Below are positions 54,696-64,000 of a stretch of DNA of 64,000 nt, in pieces. Under the pieces are notes generated by a model, which had not been told where the DNA came from, searched no databases, and saw only the letters and a program-made list of their open reading frames with translations. Every line of letters starts with the position of its first letter. The stretch's first letter is position 1. The translations under genes and the position numbers were made by a program. The DNA is from Serripes groenlandicus (lineage: Eukaryota; Mollusca; Bivalvia; Cardiida; Cardiidae): the NCBI GenBank assembly GCA_031761405.1, contig JASEVX010000011.1, positions 25,655,238-25,719,237 of the forward strand. The letters run 5' to 3'.

Positions 54696-54958
54696 TGAGC
54701 CGTTCTATGTAAAAACCAACATTATGGTCTCTGCGTAATGTATCGATTCAGATCAGCCTGCGCAGTCCGCGCAGGCTAACCCGCACAGACGCTTTTCGCC
54801 TCCTGTGGATTTTCTGTTTCAAGAATCATTACTCTATATATATATCCCCTTGAGACGGATTGTGTCGACCCTGATTAGCCTGCGCGAACTGCGCAGGCCG
54901 ATCTGGATCGATACATTATGCAGGGACAATAATATTGGTTTTCTCATGGAACGGCTCA
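54696..54958. mobile_element. Family B palindrome
   Basis: TGAGCCGTTCTATGTAAAAA ... 'ttttctcatggaacggctca', inserted in the family C interior. AAT is present on both sides. Confidence 0.85.
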
Positions 54959-55044
54959 AATAAGCAAGTTCTACTTGTGCCACCATTTTTTCAAAAGTCG
55001 TCTGCTTCGGAAGCGTAAGAAAGCGTCTACATGTTAAAATTGGT

Positions 55045-56570
55045 TAAGCGATTGTTAACATTCTTTAGTATAGCTTTATTCTATAATTAAAACAAGAGTA
55101 ACGAACAATGCAAGTCGAGACTGAACTGTACGGATGCTATAATATAGACGTGTGTCTGTAAAAACGCGCAGGCGTTAGTTACGGTCAGTGAAAACCAGAC
55201 AAAAATACATCGCTGTAGAATATTGGATTTGACGGCATCGCATTAAAGGACGTCTCGAATTGACCCAATGCATGTACATTTTCTTTAATCGGAACACTCG
55301 ACATACACCGCTTTCTATCACGTTTATGTAGGATGGGACTCCCTATTATCGGTGTACTTACGTTTTTTTTGAAAAAAAAAATAATAAAGCAAACTTAACT
55401 GTAAATTATATCCAGTGTCACTCGTTCCTTTATATGTCCTTGTTAATGAACTTACACCAAATAATCATTCACTTCTGTGCAAAGTTCCAAAAATCGAGTC
55501 CATCCGCAGCCATTTTGAAATTGATCTTCAAGGGAGGCATAATTACAAAAAGCATTAGTATGGTGGTCCTGTTGTATCAACTCATTACAAGATTGTAAGA
55601 TTTAATGTGTAAATGATTATCCTATAAAACATGTGTCACTAGAACAGTTATATTTAATTGAAATGTTAATTTATTAACTGTTCCAAACTATGAACTTATT
55701 TACACGATATTTTCAGAATCAATTTGTTAAATTTTCTTATTGGCACAATTTAATCTTATTTTTCCAAAAATGAGCCATTTTTTTGTTATTTTTTTAGTCC
55801 TTATAATAACATCCTTAATTTTTGAAACACAGTATATGATTTAAAAGTTTAAAAATAGCATATGTTAAAAATTATAACCACCACAAAGATACAGGCCAAA
55901 ACAACAGAAAACATTTTTTAGTATTTTGGTCCTTTATTTCTTCAATGTTTTCTATAGTCGAGAAAACTTCACGGACTGTAATCATGTGACTTAAAATGCC
56001 TATGATATCATAAGCAGCTGATAGACAACATGTTCGAATGTGAAAGAAAAAATCAACAACAGGTTTTCTACTAAACAAATGACGTTTTTGTTGGTGAGGG
56101 GTCAGGTCATGTAGAATTTTGTTTTATCATGCGTAATAATCATGATGTGTCGTAATTTCTGCGAATATAGATATTTTGGAAAAAAAAAATTGTTTCATTT
56201 GAAATTCGGTATAACGGGGTTTCCAGATGGAATTATACAACATCCGGTTGTGCGTGCGCAGCATAGAAAACACCGGTTTTGTGTTTAACTTGGTATTCGT
56301 GAAAACACGGTTTCGTAGAACCTACTATATATCGTATATCTGCCCTGTTGATAAATAACAGGCGACACTTTTGCAATCTGAGACAACCTGTAATAGGCAG
56401 TCATCAGATCGTTGAGAGCGTTCGCTACAGCAGCGAATATTAGGTCTGGCTTTAACGAGATTGGGCCTGTTCAGCGTTCAGTAACATTCAACTGTACCGT
56501 CAAACGTTAAGACCCATTTCGTTTCGGCGAAACCATGTCGGTAGTCATGCTAGGCAGGGGCTGGTGTACC
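55045..56570. other. No recognised feature
   Basis: 1.5 kb of AT-rich sequence with no repeat or domain that I can match. Candidate unique sequence. Confidence 0.3.
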
Positions 56571-56770
56571 TAAAGCGATTCCCACATACACTCATAAAAT
56601 CTACAGCAGACGACTTTGAAATCATTTTGTCAACAAATATGGAAACTCTCTAATTGAAAGAACAAGTATTAACTAAAGTGATCATTATTGGCAATTTTAC
56701 CTTTGGCACAATATTTTCACAAGTCGTCTGCTGCACAGGCGCCAGCAAGCGTATGCTATTGACAAAAAGG
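56571..56770. mobile_element. Family C MITE
   Basis: 'gcgattcccacatacactca', 'acagcagacgactttgaaat', 'caagtcgtctgctgcacagg', right 'gacaaaaagg' then TTAG. Decayed ends. Confidence 0.65.
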
Positions 56771-56934
56771 TTAGGCTGTATAAAGAAAAATGTAGTTTGG
56801 AAATTAACATTTGGTTGTTTATGAGGTGTGACATGAACACATTAATCACCATGTCCAAAGGACGCCAACCTCTTTAACACTGTCCGAATATGATACCTTA
56901 TTGTAATATTTGGAGTAATCACTCATTTTAATCC

Positions 56935-57110
56935 CAGAAACATTTCTACATCTGCAGCAGACGGCTTTTTAAAACCCTCTGGTAAAAAAAGAAATTGCTC
57001 CTCAACGTTTTAAACTTAAATTAAGTGTTTCATACAGAAATTTTCCAAACAAGACTTGAATCGCTACTTTTCACATTCTGCAGCTGAAGATTTTGAATAG
57101 TTGAATAGTG
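56935..57110. mobile_element. Possible family C remnant
   Basis: 'ctacatctgcagcagacggc' and 'ggtaaaaaaagaaattgctc' match the left half. The remainder is diverged. Confidence 0.45.
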
Positions 57111-57221
57111 GTTTTGTTTAAGCTTCTGTTAACTTGCAGTAAACGCCAAGTTGTACCTTTTTCCAATTAATGGACTTATTTGAACTAAAAAAAAACGTTG
57201 AATGGTTTTTATTTTTGTTTT

Positions 57222-57438
57222 ATTGAGGTTTTACGCCGTTTTCAACATTATTTCAGTAACATCACGGCGACAGCTCACTTATCAATGATCACTCGGTAAA
57301 TAAACCAGTAATATGCTACGAAGTGTGCCTTTCCTAACGAGCACTCTACCGTGACCACAGCGCCGCGACTGAAGCCTGAACCCGGGAAGCTCGGTTTCAA
57401 TTCCTAGACGTTTACCACTCGACCACGGCGGATTCCTA
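57222..57438 (-). mobile_element. SINE, near full length, inverted
   Basis: Tail 'ggttttacgccgttttcaac', 'taacatcacggcgacagctc', body 'tgtgcctttcctaacgagca', and head complement with 'gtggtcgagtggtaaacgtc' and 'ggaattgaaaccga'. Same subtype as 18.3 and 53.2 kb. Confidence 0.7.
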
Positions 57439-57934
57439 CGTTGAATGGTTTACTTACTTCTGAAATTATCAATGATAGCGAAGGGGCTAGTTCAAAAAAC
57501 TATTTCTAGGTTAACTTTTTGAATATTACTTGATAAATGAGATTTTAATTAGTAACATAATTTCTTCTAAACAAAAACAAAAAAAATAGTATTTTAAGAA
57601 ACGAACGGAATAAACAACCATTAGGACCCTCAGTTAAACGGGGCGTTGGTAATTAACACGTTTGAACATTAACATTTCCTATAGCATTGATCAAAGTCAA
57701 CATTTCTGTTTCAATTGCGTCGTTAATTAAAATAAGCGAACGGTACCCCGGGAAAACCAACCTTCACGCTATTGCTACACGTGAGAACACGTGAGAACAA
57801 GAAGACCTACTTAGGTTCATACATTGATACTGATTTACAGAATGCATTTTGAAACCTCCTGTGATTAATTGAAAAACATTGAATGTCAAGCCAGATCAGA
57901 CTGCGCGGATGCACTAGCTGATCTTGACCTATTG

Positions 57935-58107
57935 GACAAATTACGTAAAATACATCCGCGGTCATGTTGATCTAGAGCCAAAATGTAAGAGTCCATCAGA
58001 AAAAATTGTTTGCGTAGAAATGAGTGTATACCATTGTCATTGAATATGTGACATTGAGATTAAATACATTGTAAATGTGTAAAGGATGCTTTCAAAAGCA
58101 TTGAACT
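57935..58107 (+). mobile_element. Family D repeat, left part
   Basis: 'aaatacatccgcggtcatgt', 'tgtttgcgtagaaatgagtg', 'attgtaaatgtgtaaaggat'. Continues at 59.18 kb after the Harbinger insertion. Confidence 0.65.
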
Positions 58108-59093
58108 GGCCCCAGTATCACGAAACAACTTAAGTCAAATCTCAGTCTCAAACTCAAATATTGAACTCAAATTGAGACTCAAATTTCATGTTGGTGTTCA
58201 CAAAAAATCTCAATCTCAAAATCAGTCTCAAACTCAATGAGTTGAGTTCAGAAAATGAGATTGCTATATGGCAGTCTCAAATTTTGTCTCAAACTCAAGA
58301 TGGCCTACAACTATATTGAGCGTTTGCAGCGTCTGCAACGTTTTTACAGGTTTCGCCAGCAGCGGGTGCCCCGCCTGTTTAGAGATAGGGCGAATCCTTT
58401 GGATATGTTGTCAAGAGCGGTAATTCAGGGAAGGTATCGTTTTTTTCCGGAGACGATTGTAATGATCGTAGCATCAGTATTTCCTGCCCTTGAAAAAGTA
58501 TGCCCCTGCCGCCACTGCTGTCTCTTCTTGTGACGCTGCAGTTTTTCGCAACGGGAGCGCACCACCTTTTTATTGCTGAAATCCACGGAATCTCTCGTCC
58601 GTCTGTTGGTCGGGCGATAGACAGGGTGACACATGCTCTTTGTGAGTTGATGGGGACCCACATATACATGTCGAGGGACGATGCAGAGAAACGAGCGAAG
58701 AAACGACAGTTTTACAGCATCGCAGGTATTGAACTTTAATTTGAACCTGTATTTGATTGGTTGCTAATGTAAATAATATAATACTTCCGGAGATAGGTTA
58801 ACTTACACTATGTCAATTCTGCAAAATATGTACGACAGTTACATCCCCTGAATACATAATCATTGTTGTTTGAAACGTAATTATTTGTTGGTAAATCTTC
58901 AAAACATACAGTACAATGTAATCAACCGCTTACTTTAAATTGTATTTGTGTTTTGTGACTATTATGCTTTGTTACTTTCAGAATTCCCAAACGTTCTGGG
59001 ATGTGTCGATGGCACGCAGATTCGGATTAGGGCTCCTCGGTGAATGAAGCGGATTTTGTGAACAGAAAGGGGTTTCACGCCATAAATGTTCAG
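58108..59093 (+). pseudogene. Truncated PIF/Harbinger (HARBI1-like) transposase element
   Basis: The left end 'ggccccagtatcacgaaaca' is typical of Harbinger termini. From ATG 58300 the frame reads MAYNYIERLQRLQRFYR, FRDRANPLDML and GRYRFFPETIV, the N-terminal block of HARBI1-type transposases. A frameshift with missing codons occurs near 58495. The next frame gives MPLPPLLSLLVTLQFFATGA and GISRPSVGRAIDRV, the helix-turn-helix region. A GT-AG intron (58726-58981) precedes EFPNVLGCVDGTQIRIRAP, the first catalytic-Asp block (VDGT). A 1-bp loss after RAP shifts the frame before VNEADF and NRKGFHAINVQ. An exon-like GT follows at 59094. No later exon (GDSGY or second and third catalytic acids) or right terminus exists here, so the element is dead. 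Confidence 0.85.
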
Positions 59094-59139
59094 GTAAAAT
59101 AATGTTAAGTATATGTTTATTATTAAGATTATTGAGTTC

Positions 59140-59165
59140 AGTAACATCACGGCGACAGCTCACGT
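59140..59165 (-). repeat. SINE scrap
   Basis: 'cagtaacatcacggcgacag' is identical to part of the inverted SINE at 57.26 kb. It sits where the transposase's downstream part should be and marks a rearrangement breakpoint. Confidence 0.5.
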
Positions 59166-59179
59166 ATTAAGTTAACGTA

Positions 59180-59440
59180 GAGAATGTGAACAGGTTTCGT
59201 CCAGGCCCGATTTGGACCAAACTGACGGTAACCGTTTTCGCCGGGTGTATTCTCTCTGGCATAATGCATGACCACACTTTACGTTTGATTGTTTTAGAGC
59301 TTAGAGGTAACTCTTTGCAATGATACCGGGCGTCCTACATGAGAAACGCTTTGAAAATGTGACAATGGTAGGCTGAAACTGGTCGATTTACATGGAAACA
59401 AAGAAATAATTTATTTGGTGTATCGTGACCTATACTGGTC
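59180..59440 (+). mobile_element. Family D repeat, right part
   Basis: 'ggcccgatttggaccaaact', 'tggcataatgcatgaccac', 'actggtcgatttacatgga'. Completes the copy begun at 57.94 kb. Confidence 0.7.
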
Positions 59441-59699
59441 GCTTATGCGCTACCGATGGGTGTCGCAGATCGCCGCTCAAACTCGTTATCACATTGTCAT
59501 ATACAGTCGAACCTGTGCTAAAGACCACCGTGGTATAGCAATTGCCTGTCTCTAGCGACCATATGTTTAGCTTCCCAAATACTCAATTAAATACCACCTG
59601 TGATTTAAGACCAAATTGCTCACTTCCCATGTGTGGTCTTTAAACACAGGTTTGACTGTTCATTGTACTTCATTATAAGTAATTTATAATAATACATTT

Positions 59700-60110
59700 G
59701 AATTATTTCATGAATGTCTATATAGAAAGGCAGCCGGTTGTTTGGAAACACGAGTGTTGAGTACTTGTGTAAAATAGCCAGGAAACACACGAGAACATGA
59801 GAACATATCGAGGGCTTGGCGTGAAACGGTTGTAACTAAATACCTATTTCGAAAACCCTGGTTTATGGGCAATTTTTACCCCTTTGTAAACAATGCAAAT
59901 TTAGGTGCCATTGCTCAGAACGAGCAATGGCATCTAATTTCCATTGTTTACCAAGAAATATTATTTACCGCTTTTAAAGACTTTATGGCGAGGTGATTAA
60001 CCTTGGTAACAAAATACCAATTTTAGTTACAACCGTTTCACGCCAAGCCCTCGATATGTGTAGTTGAACTTGCCGCTCTAATGTGACTGTATACCTGTTG
60101 AAAACGACGA
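59700..60110 (+). mobile_element. SINE split by a family A MITE
   Basis: Body 'aggcagccggttgtttgga' and 'gccaggaaacacacgaga' before the MITE, and 'cttgccgctctaatgtgact' and 'gttgaaaacgacgataa' after it, in the order of the 2.8-kb SINE. Confidence 0.65.
59808..60054 (-). mobile_element. Foldback MITE, family A, copy 7
   Basis: Full length, TA on both sides, inserted in a SINE. This proves mobility independent of the SINE. Confidence 0.88.
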
Positions 60111-60113
60111 TAA

Positions 60114-60463
60114 AGGTGCTGAACTGCAGATTATTGATAGTATAGTCAAACTTTTAAAACTTTTAAAAGTTGTCTTGAAATATTAGAATCATAATTCTGG
60201 GATAAAACTAGAGTAATAATTTCACTTTCCAGTACCATAAAACATCTAAATATTGATCGTTTATGCTTCATTTTTACTAGGAAAAGACATTCCCAGTAAG
60301 ACAAGTTCTGTACATTTTCATGACTTTCAATTGACTGTTTTTCAACATTCACCGCCGAAATAATGTTGAACTATTTATTACTTACTTTGTTTTCACTATT
60401 AGAATTATATGCACAAGTTTCAACATTTCAAAATGTTGATCTCCATATGGAATTTCAGTAACT
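60114..60463. mobile_element. AGGTGCTGA-terminal MITE, copy 2
   Basis: Left AAAGGTGCTGA intact, right decayed to TCAGTAACTTT. Interior matches 20.62-20.95 kb throughout. Confidence 0.7.
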
Positions 60464-60742
60464 TTAAACTCCAATGTTAAGGAAACCGTGGCTACCAAAC
60501 TTTATGTTGGCATTACACTATTGAGCTGCACATTTTCTTTCGTCAAAAGAAGCATCTTTCCTAAAGCCCTTGCAAGTACAAGACAGTGAAGGCTCTGCTG
60601 AGACTGGTGTCGATGCAAAGGCTCACCTGAGTTGTCACGGTACGGAACTGCGTTGAGATGCCAGTGCAACAGCTCAGTCTGATATGACTGGACTGTTTGA
60701 TTAGTCATATAAGGTTTCAAGAAACTTCTGTTAAACAATATA

Positions 60743-61003
60743 TGAGCCGTTCCAAGAGAAAAAACAACATTGTGGACTCGAATTATCGACCAAGATAAGC
60801 CTAAGCATGCCGCGCAGGCTAACCCGGACAGACGCGCTTCGCCTCCTGTGAATTTTCTGTTTCAGGAATAATTATTCGTCACCTCTATCCCCCTGAGACG
60901 ACGGAATGTGTCGGCCCGGATTAGTCTGCGCGGACTGCGCAGGCTTATCTGGTTCGTTTCATTACGCAGAGTCCATAATATTGGTTTTATCGTGGAACGG
61001 CTT
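60743..61003. mobile_element. Family B palindrome
   Basis: TGAGCCGTTCCAAGAGAAAA ... 'ttatcgtggaacggctta', with TA on both sides. Confidence 0.82.
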
Positions 61004-61009
61004 ATATAT

Positions 61010-62620
61010 ATTTGGATCCTTAGCACGAATGCGCATGCAAGTCTGTTTCCACAGATGTAATAATTACATTAACGTTATTCTTTTTCTGAAGCACGCCTCA
61101 TATAGTACTATGAATCATTGTCATTCATCGTTTGATTTCGTCTGGAAATAAAACTCACATATAAGACTATATTTCCACTACAAAAATGGCCATATTAAGT
61201 TCTTCGTTATCATAATTCAATATGGCAAATATGATTCAATCCGTGTGGTGTAACACCACTTTGGAATTGGTTTTGAGTCGATGGTTCCGTGTCGTAATAC
61301 CCTAAAAGCGTCCCTTTTAAATGTTTTAAAGTGCACTTCTCATGTATTGTTTCATTAAGATGTTGGGGATGACCGTGGTCAGCGAAGGCTTCAAACCAAA
61401 AATTGTCGTGGATGTGTAAATCTGTAAACATCGACAATTTGTGTGACTTTGTTTGCCTATTTTTAGGGACAGTAAATAAACTAGATGTAACAAGAAAAAT
61501 CCATTCGTCTGTGGGTAAAACTCATAAGAAGTCCCCCAAAAGCCCATTCACCAAAACTTCACAGGTGTCAAGCCGTTTACAATGCCAGCATAGTCTAGTG
61601 GTAGACAGTAAACAGTACGTGATAGAAATCCCCGTTAATTGGTATAGAGTGAAACTGATAAATCCGCAATAAAACAAACTGTTCTACACTTCAAGTTGCT
61701 TTTGTTTTGATTAAACGTCGATAGTTGTTTAGCCTGTACGAGTACATGTAATAAGGTACAATATTGTTCTTGAGCTGTGATGGTGAGACGTGAATATTTT
61801 GATAAAATAAAACTGTTGTTTAGGCTGATCTTTACCTAAGCAATACGTTAATAAAGACGTGTACCCTGTTACATGAACAGAGTCAGTGAGACCGAAAAAT
61901 GTGTGCGAATGCATAAGGGCCTCTCGGGGTATTGTCTGTTCACTGACATACTGGTGTATGGATACATGGACCAGTAGTACTGGTAACTAAACCCTGTGAT
62001 AAATAAATAAAAAGCATGTAAAACAACATGCAAATAAACCATGCAACGAACTCAGGAGGGCGTCGGATTCTTAAAGTAAATTACTTACGTTATGGGAGGA
62101 AAGCCATGTTTGAAGGTAAACGACCGACCGACCATCAATTTAGATATTTGAAAATTCGTGTCCGCAAAGAAATTCCCATTACAATACTTCAATTTAAAAT
62201 TTCTTCTTAAAATCCATGTATAATAATGAATTAGTTTAAGATAGCGCCGGGAATGAATGAGATATTCATGTCAAAATGCTTTTAAGCTTTAACAAAATTA
62301 TTTTAGCCCTATTGAAATTGTCCATATTTTACACACAAAAAAAGGACATTATCTTCTTGATAATAGTTACATTAAACAGACAGAGATCTTGACAGAATCG
62401 TTAAATTACTAAAAAAATATACACGATTTGTCGATTAGTTAACTATCACGGAGTTCAGTTACATTATTAAACATCAGCTAACGATAGCAAATCCAACATC
62501 TAAATGTTCTTTCTAATTGAGGTTTGGTTTTTGACAGATTCGGTAACGTCTGGTAACATACCAGTTATTTGAACGCGCTGTATACTATACATACTATATC
62601 ATATATCTCTTTCAACATTA
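61010..62620. other. Mostly unassigned; possible terminal exon
   Basis: A pyrimidine-rich 'tttgcctatttttag' (about 61453-61467) precedes an open frame running to TAA at about 61670, where the stop overlaps AATAAA. That could be a last exon of an unknown gene. The residues show no family that I recognise and no upstream exon was found, so I do not call it coding. A SINE central scrap ('catggaccagtagtactgg') lies at 61965-61985. Confidence 0.2.
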
Positions 62621-63069
62621 ATATCAAGGGCTTGGCGTGAAACGGTTGTAACTAAAATTGGTATTTTGTTACCAAGGTTAATCACCAAGCCATAAAGTCT
62701 TTAAAGGCGTTAAATCATTTTTAACGAATTATTTTTTCTCAAAAAATAATACAGTTAACGCGATCGTGTTTTTTTCCGGAAGTCACGGTTAAACTACACT
62801 TCCGCTTAGAATACACATTCGCTGCACCTAAATAGTCCTAGTATTTTTTCGATATTAAAATGACTTCTACGTGTTATTTCAATACAGTGAAGTCATAATT
62901 ATACTATCGAATCATCATAGATAATCAATTTTCTAGAAAATATCAAATTAACGGTACGCGCATATATATTTCATTTGTCGGCAGGTACGTATAAGGCACG
63001 AGTATGAATTTTAGTCGTATGCCCATTCACTAGAAGTCGACCCCACGCTGTATAGAACAATGTTATTCT

Positions 63070-63596
63070 CACAAATATGCCACTACGCAGAGCTCAGTGA
63101 AATAGTCAGTGTGCATTTTAAACGCTCGCATCGCCGTTGTTTCTCCTTTTTCCAACATGATAACGATGATCAAAGTGGCTTTCTAATTATAGATCATGGT
63201 TTACATAAGCGCATTCAGTTAGCTTAATATATATACGAAAGTAACGCTCATACGTGTATCAAAGTACCATGGTGTAATGGCGAGCGTGTAGAACTACTAA
63301 TCATAGACTACTTATGGACGCGAGTTCGAGTCCCAATAGGAACAGATCTTTTTTTATTTGTTTAATTCTTATTTTATGCGATTTGTTAAACATTATAGAT
63401 TTATAATAATTTATTCACTCACATGAAACATAGTTATAATATAAGCCGAAATCCTGGATCCGCCGCTGGTGACGAAAACAAATCGAACTAACAATGTAAA
63501 TCTCACAAATATGCCATGGGTGTTTTGACAGACTTTACGCAGAGCTCAGTGAAACAGTTAGTGTGCATGTTAAACGCTCGCATCGCCGTTGAAATC
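63070..63596 (+). repeat. Two-copy block
   Basis: 'ctcacaaatatgccac', 'gcagagctcagtgaaatagt' and 'aaacgctcgcatcgccgttg' at 63070-63140 recur at 63503-63596. Spacing is about 450 bp. Confidence 0.75.
63267..63345 (+). repeat. tRNA-like sequence
   Basis: A-box-like 'catggtgtaatggcgagcg', B-box-like 'cgagttcgagtcccaata'. The anticodon loop would read AAT, but the acceptor halves do not pair and position 37 is C. Judged a tRNA-derived repeat. Confidence 0.45.
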
Positions 63597-63944
63597 CTAC
63601 ATTTACTAAAACTGTCAACTGATCAAAAAAAATCTCTGGACAAAAATATTAATAATAATAAAATAGACTAAATTGTGCAATAGCATGATCAATTGCATTC
63701 ATAAATTAGATTTTACAATACATGTTCAAAATAATTCGTTACTTGTACTACTTTCAGTACTTTGATTCTTGATAAAAATAGAAATTTATGTGCCATTGCA
63801 CGTTCTAAGCAATGGCACCTAAATTTGCATTGTTTACAAAGGGGTCAAAATTGCCTCTAAACCAGGGTGATATATGTGTGAAGTTGACTCTTGGATCGGT
63901 AATCGGCCTTGTTGTTCGAATGTATATGGCAATTTGCTAGCGTA

Positions 63945-64000
63945 CCGGTTATCTCTATACACGTTGTATCCTATCTATTATATCATATATCTCTTTTAAC
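63945..64000 (+). repeat. Second copy of the sequence preceding MITE copy 8
   Basis: 'taccggttatctctatacac' and 'tatatcatatatctctttta' resemble 62562-62617 ('taccagttatttgaacgcg', 'tatatcatatatctctttca'). The window may end just before a further MITE copy. Confidence 0.55.

Larger units (their letters stand above)
54200..55043. mobile_element. Family C MITE expanded by a satellite and split by family B
   Basis: Left 'atccaataaatcggcagcag' and 'acgaatttgttaacacg', then the internal phrase 'ggaaaacctctaaaatcata' running into a 35-bp array. Then 'cactgttgcaaaatgaaaac', a family B copy, and finally 'tcaaaagtcgtctgcttcgg' with 'gcgtctacatgttaaaattg' as the right end. Confidence 0.65.
62723..63740. 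mobile_element. Insert with AACGAATTATTTT inverted ends
   Basis: Starts AACGAATTATTTT and ends AAAATAATTCGTT (63728-63740), exact complements, inside the split MITE. About 1 kb, no recognisable ORF. It contains a tRNA-like sequence and two copies of a 'gagctcagtgaaa..agtc' block. 26 bp of unassigned sequence separates its right end from the MITE. Confidence 0.55.
62624..63868 (+). mobile_element. Foldback MITE, family A, copy 8, split and truncated
   Basis: Left part to 62722 ends within 'gttaaatcattttt'. The sequence resumes near 63767 with 'tcttgataaaaatagaaat', through the central hairpin to 'cctctaaaccaggg', then stops without the right terminus. Confidence 0.75.

Noticed and set aside
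58379..58669. Minus-strand 96- and 78-codon frames
   Set aside because: Antisense to the recognisable Harbinger transposase exons, with no independent motif.
61403..61672. 89-codon frame with acceptor-like upstream sequence and AATAAA at its stop
   Set aside because: Suggestive of a last exon, but no partner exon or recognisable family was found. Left as a note only.
63267..63345. Possible tRNA-Ile (AAT)
   Set aside because: No acceptor pairing, C at position 37, and it lies inside a mobile insert.

Overview
The window looks like repeat-dense, AT-rich, non-genic nuclear DNA from an animal, most likely a bivalve mollusc. The grounds are recalled rather than searched. They are tRNA-headed SINEs with a conserved tail (GCCGTGATATGACTGAA...GTTGAAAACGGCGTTAAA), the palindromic TGAGCCGTTCCACGAGAAAA repeat, the AGGGCCATCATGACCCTCTTG and ACAAGATGTGTTTGTGAAAC repeats, poly-C/poly-GA tracts, and GT-AG introns. 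I cannot name the species. I found no convincing intact host gene, rRNA, functional tRNA or CRISPR array. Almost all short ORFs are chance readings of repeats.

Layout. 0-5 kb: SINE copies, one split by a 335-bp CAGGGGCG element with 5-bp target duplications. 4.5-6.5 kb: two decayed tandem arrays. 8-12.5 kb: SINE, 21-bp satellite, a 163-bp palindrome and a second CAGGGGCG element. 13-16.2 kb: a duplicated palindromic block, then a roughly 1.3-kb repeat rich in AGGTCA pairs. 16-29 kb: dispersed MITEs, including a run of TTAA-flanked elements at 25.7-27.5 kb. 30-32.9 kb: a 29-bp satellite split by a 1.74-kb Helitron-like insertion, then a 17-bp array. 35.1-38.5 kb: a GA microsatellite, then a badly decayed gene of about 3 kb on the minus strand. 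39-43.5 kb: MITEs and SINE pieces. 43.6-49.9 kb: an inverted pair of elements carrying the same broken reverse-transcriptase C-terminus, beside a direct duplication that preserves the unoccupied site. 50-57 kb: MITEs and a 35-bp satellite. 58.1-59.1 kb: a truncated PIF/Harbinger transposase pseudogene. 59.8-64 kb: MITEs, one split by a 1-kb insert.

The most interesting coding remnant is the minus-strand pseudogene at 35.46-38.5 kb. Across several frames and stops it keeps an ordered series of motifs: TLHSH, NVDLN/GKNTFHSM, GGFH, RDGM, VFER, EADT, SSDID, LPAAHALTECNTTSS, a LYD box, LPPSEA and a Cys-rich CxC tail. I recognise these from a large uncharacterised multicopy family in invertebrate genomes. 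The EADT / D-x-D / G-x-D-like series resembles the acidic residues of FEN/PIN nucleases, which is an inference.

The rest shows transposons nesting in one another. Their termini allow target duplications to be read: TTAA for two MITE families, variable 2 bp for another, 5 bp for a third. Four tandem arrays sit inside or against copies of the same TTAA MITE, which suggests that this MITE seeds satellites.
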